DNA of 64,000 nt from CAVTND01 sp963735955 (lineage in GTDB: Bacteria > Pseudomonadota > Gammaproteobacteria > Burkholderiales > Burkholderiaceae_F): assembly GCA_963735955.1 (NCBI GenBank), contig CAVTND010000012.1, positions 124,001-188,000 on the forward strand, read 5' to 3'. Position numbers and translations under genes: made by a program. The notes below the pieces were generated by a model, which was not told where the DNA came from, did no database searches, and worked only from the letters and a program-made list of their open reading frames with translations. Positions 10,051 to 20,324 of this stretch are shown piece after piece (within the stretch, counting starts at the first letter, position 1; each line of letters starts with the position of its first letter).

Positions 10051-10576
10051 GCGACCCGGGTGACTATCTGGTCCCCCGGTGAAATTGAGTCCGGGAACGT
10101 TCCACTTGCAAGTGTCGGGCCGGATCACGCTTCGCGCCGTTGAGACGGCGATTCGCGCCGCGCTGGTGTTGATCCGCCGCCCTTGCGCCTCCGCACGGAT
10201 GTCGGACCGGTAGAGTGTCTTCTCTGACGTCCATTTCAATCTGACCTGGTCCCAGTACGGACCAACGGCTCCGCATGGCAATGAAGCTGACAGGAAACCA
10301 AAGGGCTGACGCCGGTCCGAGCGATGCCTTGCTCGAATCCGGCAGGGCCTGGTGGTCAGTGTGGACGTCGGATGATCAGCCGTGCTCTATCAGTTCTTCA
10401 AGCAGAAAGCGCTGGTGGCGGAGGCCGAGGCAGGCTGGGAGCGCGAACGAGCTCGCGTGAACGAACTGTGACCTGGCCGGCAAGCTCTATGTGCGTATCC
10501 GCGATCACGCGCGCGAACTGCCGGTGGCCCGGCAATACGCTGGACTGTTTCGCCAGATGTAGGGCGCTGCGGCCGA
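10051..10576. other. Intergenic stretch with a possible decayed gene fragment
   Basis: No intact gene recognised in about 525 bp. Plus-strand 10379-10561 reads as a plausible but broken peptide: VLYQFFKQKALVAEAEAGW... ends at a stop near 10470, and the next frame continues DLAGKLYVRIRDHAREL to a stop at 10561, so one base change would join them. I do not recognise the family. 10060-10280 has a protein-like minus-strand frame, but nothing in it matches a family I know. The region may be the remains of an insertion between def and fmt. Confidence 0.25.
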
Positions 10577-11497
10577 TCAGGCTGCCGCGGCGAGGCGCAC
10601 GGGCATGGTCGCGCGCACGTGTTCCAGCACGGCACGGGCGAGCCTTGCCTGCAGCGCCGGGGCAAAGTCATGCCCCATGCCGGGTATCACCTCGAACCGT
10701 GCGTCGCGGATGTTGCGTGCCGTGTCGAGTCCCGCGGCCAGCGGCACCAGGGGATCGTCGGCACCGTGCAGGACCAATGTTGGAGCCGTGATGCCGGCGA
10801 GCGCGGCTCGCCGGTCGCCCGAACGCAGTATCGCCAGCATCTGACGAGCCGAGCCGTCGGGGTGGTAACCGCGTCGGGCGACGCGCTCCATCTGTGCTCT
10901 CATCTGTTCGGGTGTGGGCGGGTAGGAAGGGCTGCCGATCACCGCGAACACGCGGGTCAGATGGGCGGTCAATTCTTCGACGCTCGGATTCGCCTTGGGA
11001 CGTGCAAGGATCGCTCCGAGCGCACTCCGCGAGCCAAACGCAATCTTGCGGCTCGGATTGCCGGTGGAGGACATGATCGAGGTCAGACTAAGCACGCGCT
11101 GCGGATGCAGCGCCGCCAACTGCTGCGCAATCATGCCGCCCATCGAGGCACCCACTACATGCGCGCGCGTAACGCCAAGGGAATCCAGCACGCCGACCGC
11201 ATCGCCGGCCATGTCATTCAAAGAGTACGGGGCATCAACTTTCATCCGCAGCAGGGCGCGCACGATCGCCAGGGTCAGATTGGGCAGGCGCTGCCCGCCG
11301 AGCTTCGTCGATGCTCCGCAGTCGCGATTGTCGAAGCGGATCACGCGCAGGCCGGCCGCGACCAGCGGTGCGATGAATTCGTCGGGCCAGGCGATCGATG
11401 GCATCGCCAGGCCCATGATGAGAAGTACCGCCGGCGCCTGGGCATCGCCATGAGTCTCGACATCTACCGAAATACGATTGACTTCGATCAGAGGCAT
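10577..11497 (-). CDS. Alpha/beta hydrolase
   Basis: A 306-aa soluble hydrolase. The nucleophile elbow is GASMGG (Ser in HVVGASMGGMIAQQLA), the acid is probably Asp in LVLHGADDPLVPL, and the His lies in PGMGHDFAP near the C-terminus, so a full catalytic triad is visible. The oxyanion region is LLIMGLAMP. The FDNRDCGAST segment places it among the proteobacterial alpha/beta hydrolases annotated as esterase or lactonase-like. Substrate unknown. It starts MPLIEVNRISVDVETHG at 11497, and the palindromic element begins 22 bp upstream, so its promoter may lie in or beyond that element. Confidence 0.85.
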   Translation of the reverse strand: MPLIEVNRISVDVETHGDAQAPAVLLIMGLAMPSIAWPDEFIAPLVAAGLRVIRFDNRDCGASTKLGGQRLPNLTLAIVRALLRMKVDAPYSLNDMAGDAVGVLDSLGVTRAHVVGASMGGMIAQQLAALHPQRVLSLTSIMSSTGNPSRKIAFGSRSALGAILARPKANPSVEELTAHLTRVFAVIGSPSYPPTPEQMRAQMERVARRGYHPDGSARQMLAILRSGDRRAALAGITAPTLVLHGADDPLVPLAAGLDTARNIRDARFEVIPGMGHDFAPALQARLARAVLEHVRATMPVRLAAAA

Positions 11498-11518
11498 GTG
11501 TGGATTTTCTGGATTCGA

Positions 11519-11792
11519 CTAGGGCCTGTTCACACTAACAACGGGAGATGCGTTGGGCCGCAATGCGGACGGCTGCGCGAAGGGCGGCGCCGCTAAGGGG
11601 GGCCCCCTTCGCAAGCCGTCCCGACAAAGCAGACGCCGCATTTCGGCCCAACCCGAAGGGAAAGATGGATGGCGGGCGCATTGCGGTGTTGCCGCTCGCT
11701 GATTGGCATCAGCCAACGGCGCTCGCGACGCCTTGCACTGCATCCCGCCATCCATCTTTCGCACTCCCGTTGTTAGTGTGAACAGGCCCTAG
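11519..11792. mobile_element. MITE-like palindromic element with perfect 29-bp terminal inverted repeats
   Basis: 274 bp bounded by perfect inverted repeats at 11519-11547 and 11764-11792 (outer end CTAGGGCCTGTTCACACTAA). Inside are two further arms. The left arm pairs 11552-11568 with 11636-11652 (16 of 17 bases) and 11577-11584 with 11605-11612 (8 of 8). The right arm pairs 11661-11676 with 11744-11759 (16 of 16). Folded, it would form an outer stem with two hairpin arms, a three-way junction. It has no credible coding capacity, so it fits a non-autonomous miniature transposon or another structured dispersed repeat. The flanks read CTAG on both sides. The right end provides the TAG stop of the hydrolase at 11789-12583. 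Confidence 0.75.
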
Positions 11793-12583
11793 AACCAGCT
11801 CTTGCGCGCCGGGTCGCGATACAGCCAGCTCAGCGGCGCCTCTGAGCGATCGAACGGTCGCCACTGCCCTTCGGGTGTGGCCAGCCGATCCGCAATCGCA
11901 TACCAGGCCAGGGCATGCAGTCCCAGCCCGCAATGACTGGCCTCGATCTCGATGTTTTCCGCCACCGGGCTTGGCTTCTCGACACTGCATTGCCAGGCCA
12001 CCACCCCGTCGCTGCGGCTGAAGATCGAGGTGGTAGGCAGTGCCGGCGGCGTGCGCAGTGGTTCATGGATCTCCGGCGCGCCGATCTTGTGGCCGGTGAC
12101 TATTTCGTACAGACGCCAGGCGTTGCTCGCCCTGGGATGACCAGTGAAGGGTGTCCCCAGGGTAATCACGAGCCTTACGTCCCTTGGAAATAACTTGGCG
12201 ATTTCACGTGCATACAGGCCGCCGAGACTCCAGCCGACGAGACTTACCGTGCGATCGTACTTGCGGCGCATCGTCCGCAGCAGATCGGTGCAGCGCTCGA
12301 GGACGCCATCGACCGCTCCCAGATTCGGACCCAGGCCCCAGCCATGAACTGCGTAGCCCCTGCCCCGCAAATAGCGACGCAGGGGACGGGTAGACGCATC
12401 GGAAGCCATCAGTCCCGGGAAAACCAGTACCGGGTGGCCGTCCCCGACGGGAGCAAGCTCCAACCATGCGGTTGACATCAAGGTGGCGCCATACTCCCAC
12501 GGAGCACGCCATTCCAGCGCCAATCGGACCAGCCCGGGCGCCCGCGCAATGTCGTACGGATACCCATATGCATGTTTGACCAT
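11789..12583 (-). CDS. Alpha/beta hydrolase (lipase/esterase-like)
   Basis: A 264-aa hydrolase starting MVKHAYGYPYDIARAPG at 12583. The family signature is LVFPGLMASDASTRPLRRYLRGRGYAVHGWGLGPN, followed by the nucleophile elbow GWSLGG and an alpha/beta core with GTPFTGHPRA; late His residues (ASHCGLG) probably complete the triad. It resembles the PGAP1/LipA-like esterases that act on acyl esters; substrate unknown. Its TAG stop is contributed by the inverted-repeat element, so the last residue or residues may have been altered when the element arrived. It is divergent from fmt (52 bp apart). A longer start at 12883 would overlap fmt on the other strand and is not supported. Confidence 0.8.
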   Translation of the reverse strand: MVKHAYGYPYDIARAPGLVRLALEWRAPWEYGATLMSTAWLELAPVGDGHPVLVFPGLMASDASTRPLRRYLRGRGYAVHGWGLGPNLGAVDGVLERCTDLLRTMRRKYDRTVSLVGWSLGGLYAREIAKLFPRDVRLVITLGTPFTGHPRASNAWRLYEIVTGHKIGAPEIHEPLRTPPALPTTSIFSRSDGVVAWQCSVEKPSPVAENIEIEASHCGLGLHALAWYAIADRLATPEGQWRPFDRSEAPLSWLYRDPARKSWF

Positions 12584-12635
12584 GCCCGCAATGGTAACTG
12601 GCGGCCGGAATCGGGAGCTTCCATAGAATGGCTGA

Positions 12636-13627
12636 ATGCATATCGTTTTTGCCGGTACTCCGGCTTTCGCTGCGACGGCCCTGGAAGCGATCCTCGACGC
12701 TGCGCCGGCAAATGGGTGGTCAGTGCCGCTGATCCTCACCCAACCCGATCGCCCGGCCGGCCGTGGCTTGACGGTCGCGGCGAGCGCGGTGAAGTCGCTG
12801 GCACTGGAGCGGGGCATTGCGATCGCCTGTCCAGTCTCGCTGCGCAAGGGCGCGGATGCTGCCTCCGCGCGGGAGCAGATCAAGGCGGCCGATTCCGATG
12901 TGTTGGTCGTGGCCGCCTATGGATTGATCCTGCCGGCCGACGTGCTGGCCTTGCCACGCGGTCTTCGAACGCGCGGCCAGCATCCCGTGGGCGCCATCAA
13001 TATTCATGCCTCGATCCTGCCGCGCTGGCGCGGCGCGGCGCCGGTGGCGCGCGCGATTGAGGCTGGTGACGCGGTGACCGGCGTCACGATCATGCAGATG
13101 GACGCCGGACTCGACACCGGGCCGATGCTGCTTACCGAGACCATCCCGATCGCCGCGACGGCGACGGCGGGCGAACTGACCGCGGACTTGCACGGCTCGG
13201 CGCGACCTTGATCGTGCGCGCGCTTCGTGAAGCAGCCGACCTAATGCCGACACCGCAGCCCGAGGCTGGCGTGACCTACGCAGGGAAGATCAGCAAGGCC
13301 GAGGCCCGGCTTGACTGGCGCCTGAGTGCAGAGCTGCTGGCGCGCCGGGTGCGTGCCTTTGATCCGTTTCCAGTGGCGACCGGCACGATCGCCGGCCAGA
13401 CGCTGAGAATCTGGCGCGCCGAGGCAGAAGCCGGGGGTCCGGTGGCCGAGTCGGGTACGGTGCTTGCGGTCGACCATGACGGCATTCGGGTCGCCTGTGG
13501 CAGTGGAACGCTGGTGCTGACCGAACTGCAGCGGGCCGGCGGCAAACGGCTGAGTGCGCGCGAGTTCCTCGCGGGCTTTCCGCTGCGTGCTGCCCAGCGC
13601 TTTGAGCATCCGCTGTCGGATGCCTGA
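12636..13627 (+). CDS. fmt: Methionyl-tRNA formyltransferase, one frameshift
   Basis: Formylates Met-tRNA(fMet) with 10-formyltetrahydrofolate for translation initiation. The start MHIVFAGTPAFAATALEAIL is the family start, INIHASILPRWRGAAP holds the catalytic Asn-His, and MDAGLDTGPML the catalytic Asp. The C-terminal OB-like domain follows (RVRAFDPFPVATG). The frame breaks near 13190: the text reads gacttgcacgg where gacttggcacgg would restore DLARLGATLIVRAL, so one G is missing. About ten residues (GLRTRGQHPV, around residues 108-118) just before the HAS motif are absent from homologues I know. The stop overlaps the rsmB start by 8 nt. Confidence 0.92.
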
Positions 13628-14978
13628 ACAGTTGGCGACCGCGCCGCCTCTCGCCGAGATCTTGCGTCTCGCGGCCGCAGCATGGTTGAAGGTACGCGCC
13701 GGGAATTCGCTCGATCACGCGTTTGACACCGCGCTTACATCACACACGCCGGACCGGGTGCGAGCGGCGGTGCAGGCCACGTGCTACGCGGCAATGCGGC
13801 ACCGAGTGTTGTGCGAACGACTGATTGCGCAACTGGCGGCGCGCGCCCCCGACCCGAGCGTGGACGCCCTGCTGACCGTAGCCCTGGCCCAGTTGATCGA
13901 ATCGCGTCACGCTGACTACGCCGTGGTTGACCAGTCCGTACGTGCCATGCGCGAACAGGGCGCAAGCGCCGCAACCAGTGGCTTCGTCAACGCCGTACTG
14001 CGCACTTTTCTACGCCGGCATGACAGCCTGGTTGCGGATTTGATGCGCGACGAATTGGTCCGATTCAATGCACCGCGCTGGTGGATCGACCGGGTTCGAG
14101 CCGCGCATCCTGCCCACGCCGATGAGATCCTGACGACCGCGCTGCAGGCGCCGCCGCTGGTACTACGTGTGAATACGAGCCGGCTCAGTGTTGCGGACTA
14201 TCAGGCGCAGCTGGCGGCGCTCGGCATGGATTCGACCCAGGTCGGATTGCAGGCCGTCTGGGTTCACCGGCCACAACCGGTGAGCGAGCTGCCAGGGTTC
14301 GCTGGCGGCCTCGTTTCGGTGCAGGACGCCGGCGCCCAGCTTGCTGCGCCGTGGCTCGATGCCCGGTCCGGTCAGCGCGTGCTCGATGCCTGCGCAGCAC
14401 CGGGTGGCAAGACCAGCCACCTGGCCGAACTCGCGCCGCTAGAGCTGAATACCTTCGAGCTGACTGCCCTCGAGATCGATGCGGTTCGGGCGCAGCGCAT
14501 CGCGGACAATTTGCGGTCGAACCGGCGGCCACGCAAGCGTCCTGATCGGCGACGCGCGGGCGCCTGAGCTTTGGTGGGACGGCCGGCTGTATGACCGAAT
14601 TCTGCTCGATGCCCCCTGCACGGCGTCGGGCATCGTGCGACGTCATCCTGACATCCCGTGGACTACGTCGTCCGACCGATGTTGCGCAATTGACAACGCT
14701 GCAAGGCGCAAATTGCTGGATGCTTTATGGCCGCTGCTGGGGGTGGGTGGTAGATTGCTTTACGTCGTTTGCTCGATGCTTCCCGGACGAAGGGAAGCGA
14801 GCAGATCGAACGGTTTGTTCGCCGGCACCTCGATGCTGTGCCGCTGCCGTTGCCGGTGGGCACCCCGTCCGTCCTGCTGCGGCCGACTCCGACGCCGGCG
14901 TCGGCCTGGAAACGGGACGCAGCGCTGCCGACCCTGCACGACGGCTTCTTTTACGCCTTGCTGGAAAAATCGCCCTAA
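13620..14978 (+). CDS. rsmB: 16S rRNA m5C967 methyltransferase RsmB, multiple frameshifts
   Basis: Methylates C967 of 16S rRNA with S-adenosylmethionine. From MPEQLATAPPLAEILRLAA the N-terminal NusB-like domain runs about 150 aa (TSGFVNAVLRTFLRR), then the Rossmann domain shows motif I LDACAAPGGKTSHL, motif IV DAPCTASGIVRRHPD (Cys) and motif VI VVCSM (second Cys). The frame is restored only by single-base corrections near 14520, 14660 (extra A), 14705 (missing C), 14778 (extra C) and 14794 (extra A), after which it ends HDGFFYALLEKSP at 14978. Five indels in 0.5 kb of a conserved gene point to poor consensus, not decay. Sits between fmt and DUF4390, the usual order. Confidence 0.88.
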
Positions 14979-14981
14979 ACA

Positions 14982-15574
14982 ATGACTTTGCGGCCTGCGC
15001 TGGGTGCGGCACTTTTTTCACTGTTTGCCTGGCTGGCGCTCGGCGGACTCAGTGCGGCGTCGGCCGACGAACGAATCGGCACCATGGCCGCAGCCTTGGA
15101 AGCCGTCAGCAATGGCGCGGGTGGCGCAGTACTGAACGCGACGTTCGAATTCGAGCTGCCACAGTCGCTGGAAGATGCGGTGCAAAAGGGAGTTGCGCTC
15201 TACTTCAATATCGAGTTCGAGATGTATCGCAAGCGCTGGTACTGGTTCGATCCGAAAGTCAGTTCGAGCACGCTGACCTATCGTCTGTAGCTACAGTCCG
15301 CTGACGCGCACCTACCGACTGGCGCGCGGCGGCCTGTCGCAGTCGTTCGAATCACTCGACGAAGCGCTGGCGCTGCTGAAGAGCGTTCGGCAGTGGAAAG
15401 TAATCGAAAAGGGTCATGCTGCGGGCCGATGACGAGTACGAGGCGCAGGTGCGGATGCGGCTCGACGTATCGCAATTGCCGAAGCCGTTCCAGGTCAACG
15501 CGATCACGAGTCGCGAATGGAACCTGGCATCGGACTGGAGCGAGATTCCGGTTCCGGCCGGACTCGCGCGTTGA
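14982..15574 (+). CDS. DUF4390 domain protein, two frameshifts
   Basis: An exported protein of about 196 aa after correction. The N-terminus is a signal peptide (MTLRPALGAALFSLFAWLALGG...ASA-DE). The DUF4390 core is seen in FEFELPQSLEDAVQKGVALYFNIEFE and RKRWYWFDPKV, then TRTYRLARGGLSQSF and LDVSQLPKPFQVNAI in the restored frame. Breaks are at about 15287 (extra T creating a TAG) and about 15427 (extra G). The family has no known function but is almost always encoded just before ntrY in betaproteobacteria, as here, suggesting an envelope role tied to the NtrYX system. Confidence 0.8.
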
Positions 15575-15624
15575 GTTCATGAGCCGACCTGGCGCGCATT
15601 TCGATCCACTGCCTGGGGCCTGAG

Positions 15625-17976
15625 ATGTCCCGAGTGTTCTCGCTACGGACTATTGGCCGCGCTCGCGGTCTCCGGCGTGCTGCTGTTTCTGCTCGCCTCG
15701 GCCGCAGGTAACACCCAGTTCTTCGAGCGCAACTACCCGATACTTCTGGCAGTCAATGGCGTCATCGCTGCCATGCTGTTCGTGCTGGTCGTCACCCTGA
15801 TCCGCCGGCTGGTGAAGCGGCTGCGCGCCGGCCAGTTCGGCGCGCGCCTGATGAGCCGCTTCGCGATCGCGTTCGCGCTGATGGGCGTGCTGCCCGGAGT
15901 GCGTGATTTACGTGGTGTCGACCCAGTTCCTGTCGCGTTCGATCGAATCCTGGTTCGACGTGCGGGTCGATCGGGCCCTGGATTCCGGCCTGACCCTCGG
16001 CCGTGCCGCACTCGACAATCTCAAGGACGACGTCAGCGCCAAGGCGCGGGCCTGGGCGCTTGAACTGGCCGACCTTCCGGAATCGGGCCAGTTGACCCAG
16101 TTGAATCGATCTGCGCGAGCAGGGTGGCATTGGCGAGGCGCTGCTGGTAAGCGCCAACGGCCAGTTGATTGGTGCCAGCGGTGCGCAGGTGTCGGAACTG
16201 GTGCCGGAGATGCCGACGACCAGCCAGTTGCGTCTGGCGCGCACGCAGCGCGTTCTGGCGACGATTGAAGGCGAAGCGGGCGCTGCCGATCCGCGCCAGG
16301 GACTTGCGTGCGCGTGTCATCGTTCCAATACCTTCGCCCGTGGCCCTGCGCGGCCCGCCGACCTCGATCGATGGCGGCGGCCTGCGCGAGACTGTTCCTG
16401 GTCGGCTGGCACCTCGGTTCGGGGCGATGATGCCGCGCCGAGCGAAACGAGATTTCTTGCAGCTGGTGCAGCCGGTGCCACCGTCGATCGCAGCCAATGC
16501 CGAGGCGTTGCAAAACGGCTATCGTGACTATCAGGAACTGTCGCTGGCACGCAGCGGCTTGCAGACGATTTACGGCCTGACTCTGACGCTCACGCTGCTG
16601 CTGTCGGTGTTCGCCGCGATTGCTTCAAGCGTGCTGCTCGCCAGCTCGATGACCGCGCCGCTGCTTCAGCTCGCCGAGGGCACCAAGTCCGTCGCCGAGG
16701 GCAACTACCGCCCAGTGCGCGAGTTTCCCGGCAATGACGAACTGAATCTGCTGACGCATTCGTTCAATGCGATGACGCGCCAGTTGACGGAGGCGCGCGA
16801 CGCGATCGAAACCAAGCAGCGCCAACTGGAGAACGCCAAGACTTATCTGGAACGCGTGCTGGCCAATCTGTCGGCAGGGGTGGTCGTACTCGATACCGAG
16901 TTCCATCTCGTCACTGCCAACCATGGCGCTACCCGCATACTTGGCCAGTCCCTCGCACAGCACGCGGGGATGGCCCTGGCTGACGGTCGAGCGAGCCCCT
17001 TGGGGTCGCTTTCGCCGGCGGATTCTGCCCAGCAGGCGCTGACCGCGTCGCCCAAGGATTCGTGGCAACAGCAGATCGAGATCAAGCGCGCCAGCCAGTC
17101 GATCACCGGCGAGCCCTTGATGCTGCTGGCGCGCGGCTCGCGCCTCCCGCTGGACGACGGGCTCGGCTACGTGGTCGTGTTCGACGACATCACGCAGGTG
17201 ATTTCCGCGCAGCGCGCGGTGGCCTGGGGCGAAGTCGCCCGACGCCTTGCGCACGAGATCAAGAATCCGCTGACACCGATCCAGCTCGCGGCCGAGCGTC
17301 TGCAGATGAAACTTTACGACAAGCTGCCGAGGCGGAGACGCCGAGGTGCTCAAGCGCGGCACTTCGACCATCGTCAGTCAGGTCACGGCGATGAAGCGCA
17401 TGGTCGACGACTTTCGCGACTATGCTCGCGTACCGCCGGCGCGCCTTCTGCCGCTCGATCTGAATGCGCTGATCGAGGAGGTGACCGCGCTGTACCGTGC
17501 CGGCGGCGCGTCGGTGGAGTTGAAGCTGGCGGCCGCGTTGCCTCGCATTGAAGGCGATGCAACCCAGCTGCGCCAGGTGATCCACAACCTGATCGCCAAC
17601 TCGCAGGACGCACTCGCCAGCCGCACCGAGCCGCACGGCGAAGCGCACATCACGGTGCGGACCGAGCTGGTCGAGGTGGCCGCGAGCACCGTCAGCGCCC
17701 GGGCGGTGCGCTTCGCGGTCGAGGACAATGGGCCAGGCTTCCCGGCGAATATACTTCGCCGTGCGTTTGAACCCTATGTGACCACCAAGCCGTCCGGCAC
17801 CGGTCTGGGGCTGGCCATGGTGAAGAAGATCGTTGACGAACACGGTGCGCACATCGAGGTTGTCAATCGCGCGGGCGGCGCGGCCGTGGGCCATGCGGCA
17901 GGTGCAGTCGTTGACGATCGTTTTCCGGCAACTCGCGGCCGGCGAACATCGACCGTCCGAACGCCATGCCGCGTGA
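15625..17976 (+). CDS. ntrY: NtrY-type sensor histidine kinase, several frameshifts
   Basis: A membrane sensor kinase of about 780 aa. After one correction near 15637 it starts MSRV-SRYGLLAALAV with TM segments (ALAVSGVLLFLLAS, LLAVNGVIAAMLFVLVVTLI), then a periplasmic region (FLSRSIESWFDVRVDRALDSG), another TM (YGLTLTLTLLLSVFAAI), HAMP (LASSMTAPLLQLAEGTKSVAEG), PAS, the H-box RRLAHEIKNPLTPIQLAAERL, and N/G boxes (NLIANSQDAL, EDNGPGF, GTGLGLAMVKKIV). The frame jumps near 15637, 15910, 16108, 16310, 17330 and 17888, each consistent with a one-base indel. With ntrX it forms a two-component pair linked in other bacteria to nitrogen metabolism and envelope/respiratory control. Confidence 0.85.
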
Positions 17977-18060
17977 GCCCGACTCGCAGGAGCCCTGATC
18001 CGTGTCTGACCTAAGCTACCGTTTCATCCCGTCGGCGCCTGGCGCCGCCCCCCGCTAACC

Positions 18061-18858
18061 ATGGCATCGATCCTGGTCGTTGATGACGAAGTCGGCATCC
18101 GCGAATTGCTGTCGCGAAATCCTCAGCGACGAGGGGCACGCCGTGATCACGGCCGAGAACGCTGCCGCGGCACGCTCGGCACGCAACCGCGAGGCGATTG
18201 ATCTGGTTCTTCTCGACATCTGGATGCCGGACACCGATGGCGTCACTCTTGCTCAAGGAGTGGGGCGCCCTCGGACAACTGACGATTCCGGTGATCATGA
18301 TGTCGGGCCATGCCACGATCGACACTGCAGTCGAGGCGACACGCTTCGGCGCCCTGGAATTTCTTGAGAAGCCGATCGCGATGGCGCGGCTGCTGGCGGC
18401 GGTGCGCTCCGGTCTCGAACGCGGGCGCCTGATGCGGACCCTGCGCACTCCGCCTGATGACGCCGGCACCACTCGCCGCAGCGAGCATTGATGTGCCCAA
18501 ATATCGCGAAGTTTCGGTCGCGCCGCTGCTTCCGGCGGCGGCCGTAGCGGTTCCGGTCGAGCGCGCGGAAAACGGCGTGCCGCTCGATCAGCCCTTGCGC
18601 GATGCGCGCGACCAGTTCGAGCGCGTCTACTTCGAGTACCACCTGGCGCGCGAGAGCTACAGCATGACCCGCGTCGCCGATCGCGCCGGGCTGGAGCGGA
18701 CCCATCTGTATCGCAAGCTCAAGCAACTCGGCATCGAACTTTCGCGCGGCCGACGCGGCGAGCGCGCCGCCAATGAACCGTCCGTCGTTACCGAGCCACT
18801 GGCTGCCGTCCACGCGCAGCCTCCGGTGTATACGCACCGCGACGAATACGACGACTAG
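18061..18858 (+). CDS. ntrX: NtrX-type response regulator lacking an AAA+ domain, three frameshifts
   Basis: Starts MASILVVDDEVGIREL with the acidic pocket; the phospho-acceptor is Asp in VLLDIWMPDTDG, and PVIMMSGHATIDTAVEA and EFLEKPI complete a receiver of about 125 aa. The C-terminus is a Fis-type helix-turn-helix (RVADRAGLERTHLYRKLKQLGI, about 18655-18740). Only about 150 bp separate the receiver from the region leading into the HTH, so the sigma-54-interacting AAA+ domain of classical NtrX has no room. Corrections are needed near 18113, 18253 and 18460. It follows ntrY by 84 bp. The short form may be normal for this lineage; DNA targets unknown. Confidence 0.8.
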
Positions 18859-18909
18859 GACCGGTTTCCGGCGCGAACCGGCGCGGTTCTCCGGCACACC
18901 TCCCGTGTA

Positions 18910-20324
18910 ATGAAGATCATCATCATCGGGGCCGGCAAGGTCGGCACGTCGGTTGCGGAAAGCCTCGTCTCCGAGGCCAACGACATCACCGTGATCGACA
19001 ACGATCCGGCGCGCATTGCGGACCTCCAGGAACGCTTTGATCTGCGCGGCGTGGTCGGCAATGCCGGCCTGCCGTCGATCCTGCGCGAAGCCGGCGCGCA
19101 GGATGCCGACATGCTGATCGCGGTCACCGCGCTCGACGAATCCAACCTGGTCGCCTGCAAGATTGCGGCCGATCTTTTCAACGTGCCCACGCGCATCGCG
19201 CGCGTGCGCAACGTCGAACTGCAGCAGCATCCGAACCTGATCGGCGAGGGCGGCTTTGGCGCCACCCATGTGATCTTTCCGGAGCAGACCGTCACTGACT
19301 ACCTGCTCAAGCTGATCGAGTTTCCCGAGGCACTGCAGGTGCTCGAGTTCGCCGACGGGCGCGCCAGCCTGATCGCGGTCAAGGCTTTTGCCGGCGGCCC
19401 GCTGGTGTCGCACCCGATCAAGGAACTTGCGCCACCACATCCCGACTATCGACACGCGCATCGTCGCCGTGTTCCGCGACGATCGCAGCATCGCGGTCGA
19501 TGGGGACACGATGATTCAGCCGGGCGACGAGGTGTTCTTCCTCGCGGCCACGCAGCATGTGCGCGCCGTCATGAGCGAGTTGCGGCGCATGGACAAGCCG
19601 GTGCGACGAGTCATGCTGGCCGGTGGCGGCAACATCGGCATGCGGATGGCGCGCGCGCTGGACTCCGGTGAAGGGCTCGACATTGGCGAGTCGTTCAACG
19701 TCAAGATCATCGAAGCCGACAAGCGGCGCGCCGAATTTCTGGCGCGCCAGCTGCCGGCGGATGTGCTGGTGCTCCAAGGCGACGCGACCGACGAGGATCT
19801 GCTCGAGCAGGAGAACGTCGAGGAGTGCGATCTGTTCATTTCGCTCTACCAACGACGACGAGAACAACATCATGAGTGCCCTGCTCGCCAAGAAGATGGG
19901 CGCGCGGCGCGTGATCGCCCTGATCAACCGCAAGACCTACGGCGACCTCATGCAGGGCGGCCAGATCGACATCGCGATCTCGCCGTCATACGCGACCCTG
20001 TCTGCGCTGCTGCGCTTTGTCCGGCGAGGCGACGTGGTGATCGCCCATAGCCTGCGCCGCGGTGCCGCCGAGGCGCTCGAGATCATTGTCCACGGCGATG
20101 CGCGTAGCTCGCGCATTGTCGGCAAGAGCATCGATCAGATTGAACTGCCCAAAGGGGCGACCATCGGGGCCGTGGTGCGAGGCAAAGGTGAGCAGGCCGA
20201 GGTGTTGATGGCGCATCACGACGTGCAGATTCAGGCCGAGGATCACCTGATCGTGTTCGTCGCCAACAAGCGAATCATTCCGCGCGTCGAGCGCCTGTTC
20301 ACCGTCGGCGTCGGGTTCTTCTGA
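18910..20324 (+). CDS. trkA: Trk potassium uptake regulator TrkA, two frameshifts
   Basis: Cytoplasmic NAD(H)-binding regulatory subunit of the Trk K+ transporter. Two RCK repeats are clear: the first with MKIIIIGAGKVGTSVAESL and the second with VMLAGGGNIGMRMARALD, each followed by a TrkA-C domain. After correction it is about 470 aa, matching the usual 458. Breaks: near 19427 an extra T (restores KELRHHIPTIDTRIVAVF) and near 19846 an extra T (restores SLTNDDENNIMSALLAKK). Start ATG at 18910. Its partner trkH lies 4.4 kb downstream, beyond a TRAP transporter operon. Confidence 0.93.

Noticed and set aside
11519..11792. Short frames of 77-81 codons inside the palindromic element
   Set aside because: They are by-products of the symmetric repeat, have no similarity, and span the arms; no transposase motif.
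3457..20324. Calling topB, rsmB, ntrY, trkA and others pseudogenes
   Set aside because: Each is restored by single-base changes with full domain conservation, and several are essential, so sequencing error is the better explanation.
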